A stretch of 64,000 nt of DNA from positions 15,478,950 through 15,542,949 of the forward strand of contig NC_034009.1 of NCBI RefSeq assembly GCF_000346465.2. Reading direction: 5' to 3'. A program made the translations under genes and the position numbers. The notes under the pieces are model-generated. The model saw only the letters and a program-made list of their open reading frames with translations, ran no database searches and was not told where the DNA came from. This DNA is from Prunus persica. Lineage: Eukaryota; Streptophyta; Magnoliopsida; Rosales; Rosaceae. Of this stretch, positions 8,414 through 18,669 are shown piece by piece. Position 1 is the first letter of the stretch; each line of letters opens with the position of its first letter.

Positions 8414-10660
8414 ATGGTTGATACAAGACGTACGAAGAGCAACACCATCACAATGGGCCCGTCACATGGTTTCGTGGTGGAAACCTCAATGCAACCGCAC
8501 GGAATCGCGGCCGCCAACAACTTGCAGACGTCTCCTAGTGCTTTGCAGTCGCTGCAGACAGCTGCTGAAATTGCAGAACATGATCCCGTGACCTCCACAG
8601 CCTTGCTGCCACAAGCGCCGATTGTCGGAGCTGCTCTGCAGCACCATCTTGTCGGAGCTGCTCTGCCTCGCTATCCTGCTGTCGGAGCACAACAGCAACC
8701 ACACCACTCAGCTATCGGAACTGCTGGACAGTTCCATGGCTACTTCGACGTCCTAGCCTTGGAGCAGATCCATTCTCTCCCTCCTCTGCAGCCACACTTG
8801 ACGTATGCACTTGCGTACGCATCTAATGGAACCTAGCCCATATGTCGTTGGGCCCGATGCACACCACTCTACTTGACCCGCTCAGTCAGGTGGACCTTAA
8901 CTCAAGGATTGATCAACTCACACAGAGGGTCGAAAATCAAAATAATCTGATTAGCCAGCTACTCAGGCAGATCAACTTGAATCAAGGCCCTAACCTTGGA
9001 CCCCATGACGAGGAGAGGGGGTGCATGAGCATGCGGGCGAGCAGTTCGAGAGGTCCTAAGCTGGTCAGACTTGGGCAAACAGGCAGGGGAGAGAGCAAGA
9101 TCGTGCAGACGAGACGCAGACAGCCGCGAGCCGTACTTTAAGCCGTTCAAGGCTAGGACCAAGGACCAATGTGCTAGAAAAGCTGGGCCCACAAGGAACT
9201 CGAGTTTGTGAGCAGTCGCGTAATGAGCGCAACGATCAATGCCCACCAGCCCGCTCGAGGACCAACACACGGCGACAAGCTGTAGAGGAATCCTCACAAG
9301 CTCAATCTCCTAATTTGCCCCACGGGCAAGGCACCCAAGGGGATTGACCCTTGGGAACTGAGGAAGAAGTTAGCCAATCGCGCTCGAGGCACCGAAGATG
9401 TCGACCTAAGCGACCCTCCTTGCGGGCAGAAGGTGACGATCGACGCCCACCAGCCCGCTCAAGGACCAACACGCGGTGACAAACTATAGAGGAATCCTCA
9501 CAAGCTCAATCTCCTAATCTGCCCCACGGTCAGAGCACCCAAGGGGATCGAACCTTGGGAACCGAGGAAGAAGTTAGCCAGTCGCGCTCGAGGCACCGAA
9601 GACGTCGGCCTGAGACTCCAGCCCTACGAGCAGAGGATGTCAAGAAGCTAGTAAATGACCGACTCTAAGGTCTCCAACTTAAAGGAAGCATGGAGGAGGC
9701 CCTGTGCAAGGAAATTGATCGAGTCGATTGCTCACCTTTTACTGACAAGGTAGAATGAGTACCTCCACCGAAGTGGTTCACAACGCCATTCATCACTCTA
9801 TTCAAGAGGGGCTCTGACCCTGAGAGCCATTTGAGGCACTTCAAAAGCGCTATGATCCTGTACAAGGCAGACGATGCCCTAATGTGCAAAGTGTTCGCGA
9901 TGACCCTGAGAGGAGCAGCTCAAGACTGGTTCCACACTTTACCGTCCGCGTCGATAGGATACTTCAAGGAGTTAGCCCTCATCTTCACAAAGGAGTACAC
10001 CTCCTACAAGACGGTCAGAAAGCATGCGGACCATATGTTCAACCTGCGCAAAAAGCCAGACGAGTCTCTACGAGACTACCTGAGACGGTTTAAGGCTGAG
10101 AAGGCTAACATCATAGGATGTAATGACCAAGTTGCATCCTCAGCTTTCAAGAAGGGCTTGCTAACCGAGCATGAGCTATACCGGGAGCTAGCCATAACTC
10201 CAAGTCAAACCTTGGTAGAAGTGTTTGCGATAGCAGAGCCCTACGCACTTTGGGATGATGATCGTATCACCGCAAAGAAAGCCAGCAAGTAAGTTGACCA
10301 CCCGACGAAGAAGGCAAGCCAAAAAAGCAACCAATTGGAGCAAAAAGCTCGGGATAAGTGCAGATCACGGCCCCAAGAGGGAGGCTCAGAAATAGGGACC
10401 TTCACTGAGTTCGCTATCCCAAGTCACCAGATTCTGGCTCAAGTGAAGGACAAGCAGTGGGTGAGGAGACCGCCACCCATGAGGGGAGACCCCTCTAAGA
10501 GGGACACCAGTAAATACTGTGCATTCCACGGGGAGCACGGTCATTACACCAACAACTGCAACGCTTGGAAAAGGCACCTTAAGGAGCTGGTCGGAGAAGG
10601 CCATTGCACAGAATTCGTCGCAAAGAAGGCTACCGAACAGATAGAGGATCGAGATGCAGT
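8414..10660 (+). pseudogene. Tat-A gag, broken
   Basis: The probable start is ATG 8414 (MVDTRRTKSN), since Tat-B has a similar start (MVGSKRTRSK) at 24188. A low-complexity Ala/Gln/Pro region follows and the frame stops at 8834. The next frame (8842-9141) has a short coiled-coil-like block (DLNSRIDQLTQRVENQNNLI) that is conserved in Tat-B. The capsid-like core is at 9831-10292, with the usual W-F-x(5)-I-x(4)-L-type pattern around AAQDWFHTLPSASIGYFKEL. A zinc-knuckle variant (CAFHGEHGHYTNNC) is at about 10519-10560. Gag would package the element's RNA into particles. The frames lie in different phases and are joined by stops, so no full protein can be made. Confidence 0.8.
9232..9640 (+). repeat. 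204-bp tandem duplication inside Tat-A gag
   Basis: The phrase GCCCACCAGCCCGCTC occurs at 9241 and 9445, an offset of 204 bases, and the rest of the unit, including 'GAGGAATCCTCACAAGCTCA' and 'GAAGAAGTTAGCCA', is repeated. The unit length is a multiple of three, so it could have kept the frame. Tat-B does not show the duplication. Confidence 0.8.
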
Positions 10661-10743
10661 TGCCAAGGAACCTCCCCAAAAGGTCATTCAAATCAACAAC
10701 ATTCTAGCTGACTCCCAAGGCCGGGCTGACCACCAAGGAGCGC

Positions 10744-11355
10744 ATGAGAAAGATCGCGCAGGCGACTTATGTTTCCCAAGTCACAACAGGAGTACCAGTG
10801 ATTGTGGATACACCCATTATTGGCTTCCAAAAGAAGGACTTGATCGGGCTTGACCTGCCACATAATGACGCCCTAGTCATCTGCATCCAAATTAAACAAG
10901 TTGTGATTGAGCGAGTTCATGTGGATGAGGGATGCGCAGCCAACATCCTGCAATTATCTGTTATCCAACAGATGGGATTGGAGCCCAAGATTAGCAAACT
11001 TGCCAGATCCCTCATTGGCTTCAATGAGGCCACATCAGTCACGGTTGAAACGATCGACCTTGACGTCCAGTCACCCCCAGTGGTCTACTCGCAAACCTTG
11101 ATGGGCCGACCGTGGATCAGCAAGATCGTGGCCATCATATCTGCTCAACAGCAGAAGATTCGCTACCCTATCCTTGGGGGCGGAATCGGGCAGATCAATA
11201 GTGACCAATCCATGGCAAGAAGATGCACAGCTCAAGGACTCAAGAAGAGCAAGCAGTTGCAGTTTACACCAGTAATGCAAGCTGCCAACAAGGCAGGAAG
11301 CGCTCCCAACAGACAAGCAAGCCCGAACGGGAAGAGAGCTGCTACCTCACAATAG
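10744..11355 (+). pseudogene. Tat-A protease region
   Basis: A 203-codon frame covers an aspartic-protease-like domain. The active-site region reads VHVDEGCAANIL, in line with the VDxGSSADIL pattern of this lineage, with Asp kept but Thr/Ser-Gly replaced by Glu-Gly. A second conserved part, with the blocks MGRPWIS and IGQINSDQSMARRCTAQGLK, follows. The usual stretch between these two blocks is shortened. Protease would cut the Gag-Pol precursor. The frame differs from that of the gag core upstream. Confidence 0.7.
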
Positions 11356-11814
11356 CAATTAAGGAGCCAAGATCAAGGCGAGGGAATTAGCCCGGAAGAC
11401 TCCCTTGAAAGGGTTGGAAGCCTGAGGATGACGTTGAGTTAGTACCCCTTGATCCTGGCCAGCTAGACAAACAAGAGCAGATCGGCTCGCGCCAGAATCC
11501 AAACAAGAAGGATCGAGATGAGGGAATCCACCCGGAAGGCTCCCTTGAAGAAGGTTGGAAGCCTGAGGAAGATGTTGAGTTAGTACCCCTCAATCCTGAC
11601 CAGCCAGATAAGAAAGCACATATTGGCTCGCGCTTAAGCCCAGACGAGAAGGTGGAGGTTGACCACCTTCCTCAAGAACAACAAAGACATGTTCGCGTTG
11701 TCACCATCTGACATGCCCGGCATTGACCCAAATATCATCTGTCACCGGCTCCATGTCAACCCTGCCAGCAAGCCCGTGGTGTAGAAGAGACGCAACTTTG
11801 CTCCCGAGCGAGTC
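11356..11814 (+). repeat. Tat-A protease-RT linker with about 140-bp duplication
   Basis: Two copies of a segment holding 'CTCCCTTGAA', 'GGTTGGAAGCCTGAGGA' and 'GTTGAGTTAGTACCCCT' lie about 140 bases apart (near 11390 and 11530). Tat-B has one copy at about 27125-27260. The second half reads through a conserved block (FALSPSDMPGIDPNIICHRL in one phase) that normally precedes reverse transcriptase. Several stops are present. Confidence 0.65.
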
Positions 11815-12864
11815 GTGATCATTGAAGTTAAGATCGACAAGCTTCTAGCAGCCAGATTCATTGAAGAGGTCTCTTACTCGGAATGGCTGGCCAACGTTGT
11901 TCTGGTGGCAAAACAAGAAAATGGCAAATGGAGAGTGTGCGTCGATTACACTGACGTCAACGAAGCATGCCCTAAAGACAACTTCCCGTTGCCGAGAATC
12001 GACCAGCTCATGGATTCAACTTCCGGCAACCAGCTGCTCAACTTCATGGATGTCTATTTCAACTATAATCAAATTATGATGTATGACGATGACAAGGCGA
12101 AGACCTCCTTCATCATCGAGAGAGGGTTCTACTGCTACAAAGTCATGCCCTTTGGGCTGAAGAATGCCGGAGCAACCTACCAAAGGCTCGTGAATAAGAT
12201 TTTCAAGGAGCAGATCGGTAGAACCATGGAAGTCTACGTGGATGATATGCTGGTCAAAGCCCCCAAGCATGGAGGCCACCTCAAAAACCTCACTAAGGCA
12301 TTCAGCCTACTCCGCCAATACCGCATGAAGTTAAATCCCTGTAAATGCACGTTCGGTGTATCATCTGGCCGATTCCTGGGGTACTTAGTCACACAACGAG
12401 GTATCGAGGCACACCCACGCCAAATCAAAGCCATTGTCGAGATGAAGTCACCTGCCACAGTGAAGGAAATACAAAGTCTAACGGGCAGAGTAGCAGCCCT
12501 CAACCGATTCCTCTCGAAGTCTACCGACAAGTGCAGACCATTCTTCAAAGCTTTGAAGAAGGGGCAAAAAGACAAGTGGGACGAGGAGTGCGAAGTAGCT
12601 TTCCAGAGTCTAAAGACCTACCTTACTTCACCTCCCCTGCTGTCGAAGCTAGTTCCTGGTGAAGACTTGTTCGTGTACCTGGCAATGTCCAACTCGGCCG
12701 TCAGCTTAGCTCTCATCCGAGAAGAACTTAGGACCCAACATCCGATATTCTACACGTCAAAAGCTCTCCTCGATGCAGACACTCACTACCCAAAATTGGA
12801 GAAGCTCATTTTGGCCCTTGTTGTTTCTGCGAGAAAGCTGCGACCTTATTACCAAGCTCACTGA
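11815..12864 (+). pseudogene. Tat-A reverse transcriptase plus RNase H (main part intact)
   Basis: A 349-codon frame. The fingers/palm region contains KWRVCVDYTDVNEACPKDNF and PFGLKNAGATYQRLVNKIF, and the catalytic YVDD box (VYVDDMLVKAP) is present near 12235. The thumb and first RNase H follow (FVYLAMSNSAVSLALIREE, FYTSKALLDADTHYPKLEK). The frame ends at a TGA at 12862-12864 after PYYQAH. By comparison with the family this is a former arginine codon (CGA to TGA), the change expected from deamination of methylated CpG. The enzyme would copy the element's RNA to DNA in cytoplasmic particles. Confidence 0.85.
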
Positions 12865-12873
12865 GTCATTATT

Positions 12874-13548
12874 ATGACTGACTTTCCTTTGAGATCAATC
12901 CTCCACAGCCTTGATGCTTCTCAGCGACTCATGAAGTGGGCAATAGAGCTAAGCCAATACGACCTCCTCTACCGGCCAAAGACTGCAATAAAAGCCCAGG
13001 CCTTAGCAGACTTTGTTGCAGAATTCACACCATCAGCCGAAGAAGAGAAGCTGGTCAGCAAAAAGAAGAAAAGTTCGAGAACAGACAAGACCTCTGCGGA
13101 ACCTAACCAACCCAGAGACATGTGGCAGTTACGCGTAGATGGAGCGTCGAACCAGAAAGGAGCTGGAGCAGACGTCATCATCGTCACCCAGGATGGAACC
13201 CTGTTAGAGCAAGCTATCACACTTGGCTTCCCGACTTCAAATAATGAGGCAGAGTACGAGGCATTGCCCTCTGGCTTGTGCTTGGCAAAGGAGCTATCAA
13301 TCAAGAAGATGACCATCTACTCAGATTCCCAGCTGATCACAAGTCAAGCCTCAGGAGAATACATGGCGAAGCACCCAAGGATAATCTTGTACCTTGATAA
13401 AGTCCAAGAGCTGTTGAAGGCATTTCCCACCTTCACCATCCAGAAGGTGCCCCGAGCAGAGAACGCGCATACAGATGCGTTGGCAAGCTTAGGATCAGCG
13501 CTGGATACCCAATTCAGATGCTCCATCCTGGTCGAGCACCTTGACTAG
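12874..13548 (+). pseudogene. Tat-A second (archaeal-type) RNase H domain
   Basis: The frame continues from the first RNase H (MTDFPLRSILHS) into a linker and a second RNase H-like fold. The acidic positions are visible in LRVDGASNQKGAGAD, SNNEAEYEAL and IYSDSQLI, with a late acidic residue around VPRAENAHTDALASLGS. An extra RNase H of this kind between reverse transcriptase and integrase is known from Tat-lineage elements. The domain itself is uninterrupted; a stop follows at 13546-13548. Confidence 0.82.
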
Positions 13549-14838
13549 CGTAGCATAGAAGAGGCAGAACAACTGGACCTGATGTAGATCGGCAAGGATC
13601 CTAGCTGGCAAGACCTTATCATTAACTACCTAGTGAACGAAAACTTGCCCGAGGACAAGTCCGAGGCCAGAAAAATCAAGCAGAAGGCTACAAGATACTA
13701 CATGAAAGGCGACATGCACATCCGCCGATCATACTCCGGGCCTCATCTCACTTGCATCAAGTACCCGCAAACGCTCGAGGTTCTCTGCGAAATACACGAC
13801 GGCGAATGTGGAAATCAAGCTGGGGGTTCACTTGCTTAGAAGGCTCTCAACATTGGCTGTTTCTGGCCTACCATGCGCAAAGACTCCACAGAGTATGCTC
13901 GAAGATGTGATCGATGCCAACGCTAAAAGCTGGTCCTTGGCCTTCCAGCTGAGGAATACCATCCGTAGAACAGTCCATGGCCATTCATGTAGTAGGCTAT
14001 TGACTTGGTGGGACCTATGTCGACAGCACCTACCGATAAGAAGATGATGATCGTTGCCACTGATTACTTCACCAAATGGATCGATGCCAAGGATTTATCT
14101 TCTACCAAGAAAGCTGACGTTGAACAGTTCATCTGGAAGAACATCGTTTGCAGATTCGATTGCCCGCAATCGATAGTCACCGACAATGGTACACAGTTCG
14201 TGGGCAGGTAGATCCTTGCATTCATTGCGAAGTATGGCATCAAACAACACCTGTCAACTCCCAGATACCCGCAAGGCAATGGCCAAGCGGAGGCATCCAA
14301 CAAGATCGTGCTGGACTGCCTAAAGAAAAGACTGGAAGGCGCAGAAGGAAAATGGGTCGACGAGCTGCCAAGAGTCCTATAGGCTTATCACACAACCAAA
14401 AGGAAATCGACCGGAGAGACACCATTTTCCCTGGCCTATGGGACGGAAGCAATCATTCCCCCACACATCACAGTCCCTTCCATGAGTATTGAGGTGGGCA
14501 GTCTTGACCAAAACTACAAGCAGATGAGAGTCAACCTTGATTTGCTTGAAGAAGAAAGAGAAAAGGTCATTGTTCGAGTTGCCGCCTACCAGCAGCAGTT
14601 GATGTCCTACTACAATAAGAAGGCCAAGATCAGATAGTTTCGCCCTGGAGACCTTGTGCTCAGAAAAACTTTCACCACAGCACCGAGGCAAGGGTCAAAG
14701 AAGATGAAGCCAAATTGGGAAGGCCCCTATGTGATCAGCCGATCTGGGGGCAGAGGAAGTTACACCCTCGACACTCTAGAAGGGAAGGAAATTCCAAGAC
14801 AATGGAATGCCCACCACCTTCGGATATACTATCCATGA
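13549..14838 (+). pseudogene. Tat-A integrase, several stops
   Basis: The zinc-binding part is recognisable but frameshifted at 13633-13990 (blocks ARYYMKGD-like and CEIHDGECGN). The catalytic core has the first Asp in VATDYFTKWIDAK, the second Asp in IVTDNGTQFV, and the Glu in [11 protein letters not shown]. Stops interrupt at 14209-14211, near 14381 and near 14636; at least two look like CAG to TAG. The C-terminal segment (KPNWEGPYVISRSGGRGSYT) ends at 14838. Integrase would insert the DNA copy; this one is dead. Confidence 0.82.
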
Positions 14839-14959
14839 AGCTCTTCGCTTACCAGCTCGAGTTCTAGCAGGCGACGAGCCTCTCGTACTTCTATTGAAGA
14901 CAAACTGCTTTCGATGTTACCTATGTTGTTAATTTCCTTTATTCAATAAAGCGATGTAT
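14839..14959 (+). other. Tat-A post-pol spacer
   Basis: Non-coding stretch between the integrase end and the tandem array. It contains AATAAA at about 14946, which may act in 3' end formation. Nothing else can be supported. Confidence 0.4.
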
Positions 14960-16085
14960 TCACACCAACATCAATACAAGAGCAAGCTTTTCAAAGAAGT
15001 ACTTTTTCGAGCATTATGTCCTACAAACATATATATGCAGGCAATAAGCCTTATCTCCATTGCAGACAAGCTGCTCCTCGAAACACAAACTCAATGGAGT
15101 CTTTTTCAAGCATTATGTCCCCGACATACGCACGCAGGCGACAAGCCTCACCACCATTGCAGACAAGCTGCTCCTCGAAACACAAACTCAATGGAGTCTT
15201 TTTCGAGCATTATGTCCCCGACATACGCTCGCAGGCGACAAGCCTCATCTCCATTGCAGACAAGCTGCTCCTCGAAGCACAAACTCGATGGAGTCTTTTT
15301 CAAGCGTTATGTCCCCAACATATGCACGCAGGCGACAAGCCTCACCTCCGTTGTAGACAAGCTGCTCCTCGAAGCACAAACTCAATGGAATCTTTTTCGA
15401 GCATTATGTCCCCGACATACGCTCGCAGGCGAAAAGCCTCACCTCCATTGCAGACAAGCTGCTCCTCGAAGCACAAACTCAAGGGAGTCTTTTTCGAGCA
15501 TTATGTCCCCGACATACTTTCTCAGGCGACAAGCCTCATCTCTATTGCAGACAAGCTGCTCCTCGAAGCACAAATTCGATGGAGTCTTTTTCAAGCGTTA
15601 TGTCCCTGACATAAGCACGTAGGCGACAAGCCTCACCTCCATTGTAGACAAGCTGCTCCTCGAAGCATAAACTCAATGGAGTCTTTTTCAAGCATTATGT
15701 CTCTGACATACGCTCGCAGGCGACAAGCCTTATCTCCATTGCAGACAAGCTGCTCCTCGAAGCACAAACTCAATGGAGTCTTTTTCGAGCATTATGTCTC
15801 TGACATACGCTCGCAGGTGATAAGCCTTATCTCCATTGCAGACAAGCTGCTCCTCGAAGCACAAACTTGATGGAGTTTTTTTCAAGCATTATGTCCCCGA
15901 CATACGCTCGCAGGCGACAAGCCTCACCTCCATTGCAGACAAGCTGCTCCTCGAAGCACAAACTCAATGGAGTCTTTTTCAAGCGTTATGTCCCCGACAT
16001 ACGCACATAGGCAAAAAGCCTTACCCTCAATTGTAGGCAAGCTACTTCACAAGTACAAACTCAATGAAGTCTCTTTCAAGTGCTA
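14960..16085 (+). repeat. 97-bp tandem array, about 11 units, in Tat-A 3' region
   Basis: The landmark 'CAATGGAGTC' (or a variant) recurs at 15092, 15189, 15286, 15383, 15480, 15577, 15674, 15771, 15868, 15965 and 16062, which is exactly 97 bases each time. Each unit reads roughly: CTTTTTC(A/G)AGC, ATTATGTCCCCGACATACG, CAGGCGACAAGCCTCA, CATTGCAGACAAGCTGCTCC. As 97 is not a multiple of three, the array yields overlapping open frames in all three phases (for example 14954-15622 and 15016-15609); these are by-products. Tandem arrays in this position are known in Tat/Ogre-type elements and may seed satellites. Confidence 0.95.
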
Positions 16086-16286
16086 TGTCTCTGGACACAC
16101 ATTTACAAGATACAACGAGATTTGAAGTTCGAAAGACAACTGAAAATTCCATAACAAAGCGGCCAATCAGCCAAGTTCAACAAGAAATAAGGTGGTCAAC
16201 CAAAGACCACTTATTGAAAGAAAATTACAAAGTTCAAAAATAGCAAAAATGAACTACAACTACTAGGGGACTTTAGCAGGTAACCT

Positions 16287-17350
16287 TTAGCTGATCACAT
16301 CCTCAACTGCGTTGGCAACAGCCTCATTCTGCCCAACCAGCACCACCTGCTCAACCGCCTCAGCTGTCTGCTCCTTCACATCCGCCTTAGCCTCATCAGC
16401 TGACCCACTTTGGGGTTTGTCTTCCTCCATTGGAGCTTCATTTGCTATCTGCTCTTCAACTGCTTCTGCATCCACAACATTGAGCTGCTCACTCTGACCG
16501 GCGCGGGGGGGGGGAGGGGGGGATAGGTCAAGACAGGACTGCTCACCATCATCATTTTTGAGACGGCAGCAAGGAAAAGCACCGTTCCTGCAGTCCAAGT
16601 ATCCCAGCTTGTATGCATTAGCAGCAATTTCATGCTTGGACGCCTCCGTGGCTTCAACATGAGTACCAAAATTGACCAGCAAAGCTATCACCAACTCCCG
16701 GATCAGCAGTTCGTGTAACTGAAGGACATTTTGCTCGAGCAGATTACTTTTTAGCTCTTTTTGCTGCAACTTGCGACATTGAATCAGCTCCACGCTTAAC
16801 TATTCGTGGCTTTGTAGATGAGTCATGGATAGAGGTATAGTCCTCTCAATTTGATCCTCGGATCAGCGCAGGCGACCCAAACCCTACTTCTCAACAACCT
16901 TCTTATAAGGCAGATAACGGGTTTTGGGCAGTTCGGGCAGAGACTTGAGCAGAATATCCCAGACCTCCTGCATGCTATTGACTTTCTTGTTGTTGACATT
17001 GACGATGCGCTTGATCTCGGCAGATGAAAAAGGAGCAACTCCCATGGGGATCTTCTCAGCACATTAGACCTCCCTTAAAGAAGACTTGCTCGTGGTAGAA
17101 GGAGGAAGTTCGGTCGAGGACTCCACATGCTCAGCTAGCAGATCATCTAGGCCTGAGCCATACAGCTTCCATCTTTCAACATCTCCGGCAGGGGGCAGAC
17201 CACCAACCTCCTTTCAATGTTTGCTCAGCAACCAGCGCTATTCAAGGAACCTGATAGGGATGTTCAGAGCTTGCTGAACCTTGGTCATGTTCGGGCCGAG
17301 ATCGAGTTTATTGCAGATGTCATTCTTTGTAAGCAGGAGATGAAAGTTAG
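16287..17350 (-). pseudogene. Tat-A antisense gene (aORF), broken
   Basis: The best-preserved part is 16287-16793, 168 codons on the minus strand: a basic coiled-coil-like N-part (LIQCRKLQQKELKSNLLEQN), a conserved block KLGYLDC, then an acidic tail rich in Ala, Glu, Val and Asp. Further upstream on the minus strand, up to about 17350, other phases show blocks such as ALNIPIRFLEQRW, with homologous sequence in Tat-B. Tat-B carries the same gene at 31337-32960. Antisense ORFs in this place are reported for several Tat-lineage elements; function is unknown. A G run at 16504-16520 has probably disturbed one phase. Confidence 0.6.
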
Positions 17351-17777
17351 TCAGATACACAACAAAGAATTCCTTGGCAACTGTAGCAGATCAAAGGGAT
17401 GCAACTTATCATCATAATAAGTGAGAAGAACGAGCGGACCGTCGCCAACCTCCTCTTCCTATCTGCCGTTGACTTTCAACATGTTCGTGCTCTGCACATG
17501 ATCGCCTTGACTCATACTAATCCTAGTTCATGGCACAAAAAGAAGAAGGAATTGAAGCCATTTGGATCAGCCACAAAAAAGACGACCCAAACTGCCACCT
17601 GCTCCAGCAACAGATTGCGCGCCTCCAGCCCAGTTATAGCTGGACAACCCGAGTAAAAAGCCTCCTCCATGCAGGAGCCCAAATCAAAGAAGGAAGCCTA
17701 GTTGTAGTTGGATGGCCCAACGGTTAATCCACATCTCCTACATGCCTCCACATGCCATGCAGAAGCTGGGGGGCATT
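17351..17777 (+). other. Tat-A region before the 3' LTR, with polypurine tract
   Basis: Non-coding on the element strand. The purine-rich stretch GAAGCTGGGGGGCATT directly before 17778 is the expected polypurine tract for plus-strand priming. On the minus strand this region could hold the promoter and leader of the antisense gene. Confidence 0.6.
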
Positions 17778-18432
17778 TGTGGGAACCGAATTAAATCAGA
17801 CCCTAGGTCAAATAATTCCTTCCATTTGGGGATTATTTGACCTAATTGGGAATTACTCAACCTAATTGGGAGTTACTCAATTTAATTCAAAATTACCTAA
17901 TTAAATTGAGAATTGATTTGATTCCTACCCCAATTCCCAATTAAATGAGGAGTTACCTAATTAAATTAAGAATTGATTTGATACCTACCACAATTAGGGA
18001 TTTGGTTTACCCTAATAAATCAAATCAATTCCAAATCGGGGAGGAATAATTCCTTTCCGTCTACGGAATTATTCCTCTGAAACCCTAGCCTCTAAGACCA
18101 CTATAAAAGGATGGCCACACACAAAGGTTAAGGTACGTCTAAATTCCTACTGAAACTCTGCAGAAATTATTTCTCAAAAACCCTAGCCACCTCCTCTATT
18201 TCTCTCTCTCACACAAGGCTTCGGCCACCACACACGGCTCCGGTCACCACACACGACTCCGGCCACCCAGTTTTCCTTGAAACACCCTACCTAACTTAGG
18301 CATTGGAGGGCCTTTGGCCAATACCCCCAGGGTGTGGTCATTTTACTCCGATCTGTTTTGCAGGGAGAAAGAGAGGCGGAGAAGACAAAGGAATCTTAGG
18401 CGAATATTCTCGTGGGAAAATTTGCTCTCACA
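17778..18432 (+). repeat. Tat-A 3' LTR
   Basis: A 655-bp repeat from TGTGGGAACCG to TTTGCTCTCACA, matching 7697-8332. It is longer mainly because of one additional 19-bp unit of the type GGTCACCACACACGACTCC near 18240-18260. About 35 substitutions separate the two LTRs by eye. Confidence 0.92.
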
Positions 18433-18433
18433 T

Positions 18434-18669
18434 TGATCATGAGAGTTTCTTCTACAAATATGTGTCAAACAAAGTGGGTAGAATATTTTCAAATTGTATT
18501 TCATTCTCCAAAATGAGGTATTTATAATACAAAAGTACAAACCCTAGTAGGGTTATACTAGGAAACTAAGATAAAGTCCTAATTACATAACATCTATACA
18601 AATGGAAATAAATAGAATCATAATATATTAGAAAGTAAATCTCCTAATTACACTAGGATCTCACTAACA
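18434..18669 (-). repeat. Copia-D 3' LTR
   Basis: On the minus strand the repeat begins TGTTAGTGAGATCC at 18669, directly after the purine tract ACTTGAGGGGGAG, and probably ends at ATGATCA near 18434. A TATA motif (TATAAATACC) lies near 18530. The outer boundary is uncertain because no second LTR is available for comparison and Tat-A's target duplication overlaps it. Confidence 0.7.

Larger units (their letters stand above)
7697..18432 (+). mobile_element. Tat-A: Ty3/Gypsy Tat-lineage retrotransposon, complete in structure, coding region decayed
   Basis: Two long terminal repeats (7697-8332 and 17778-18432) are flanked by the perfect 5-bp target duplication TTGAT (7692-7696 and 18433-18437). 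Order inside is gag, zinc knuckle, protease, reverse transcriptase with RNase H, a second RNase H, integrase, a tandem array and an antisense gene. The second RNase H between the usual RNase H and integrase is a hallmark of the Tat lineage (Tat/Retand/Ogre). Many in-frame stops and frame changes show that it is no longer autonomous. The LTRs differ at roughly 35 sites by eye plus one 19-bp unit, so the insertion is clearly older than LARD-2. Confidence 0.92.

Noticed and set aside
14954..16036. Long overlapping open frames of up to 222 codons with repeated peptide blocks
   Set aside because: They come from the 97-bp array, whose unit is not a multiple of three and has few stops; all three phases are open and none has independent support.
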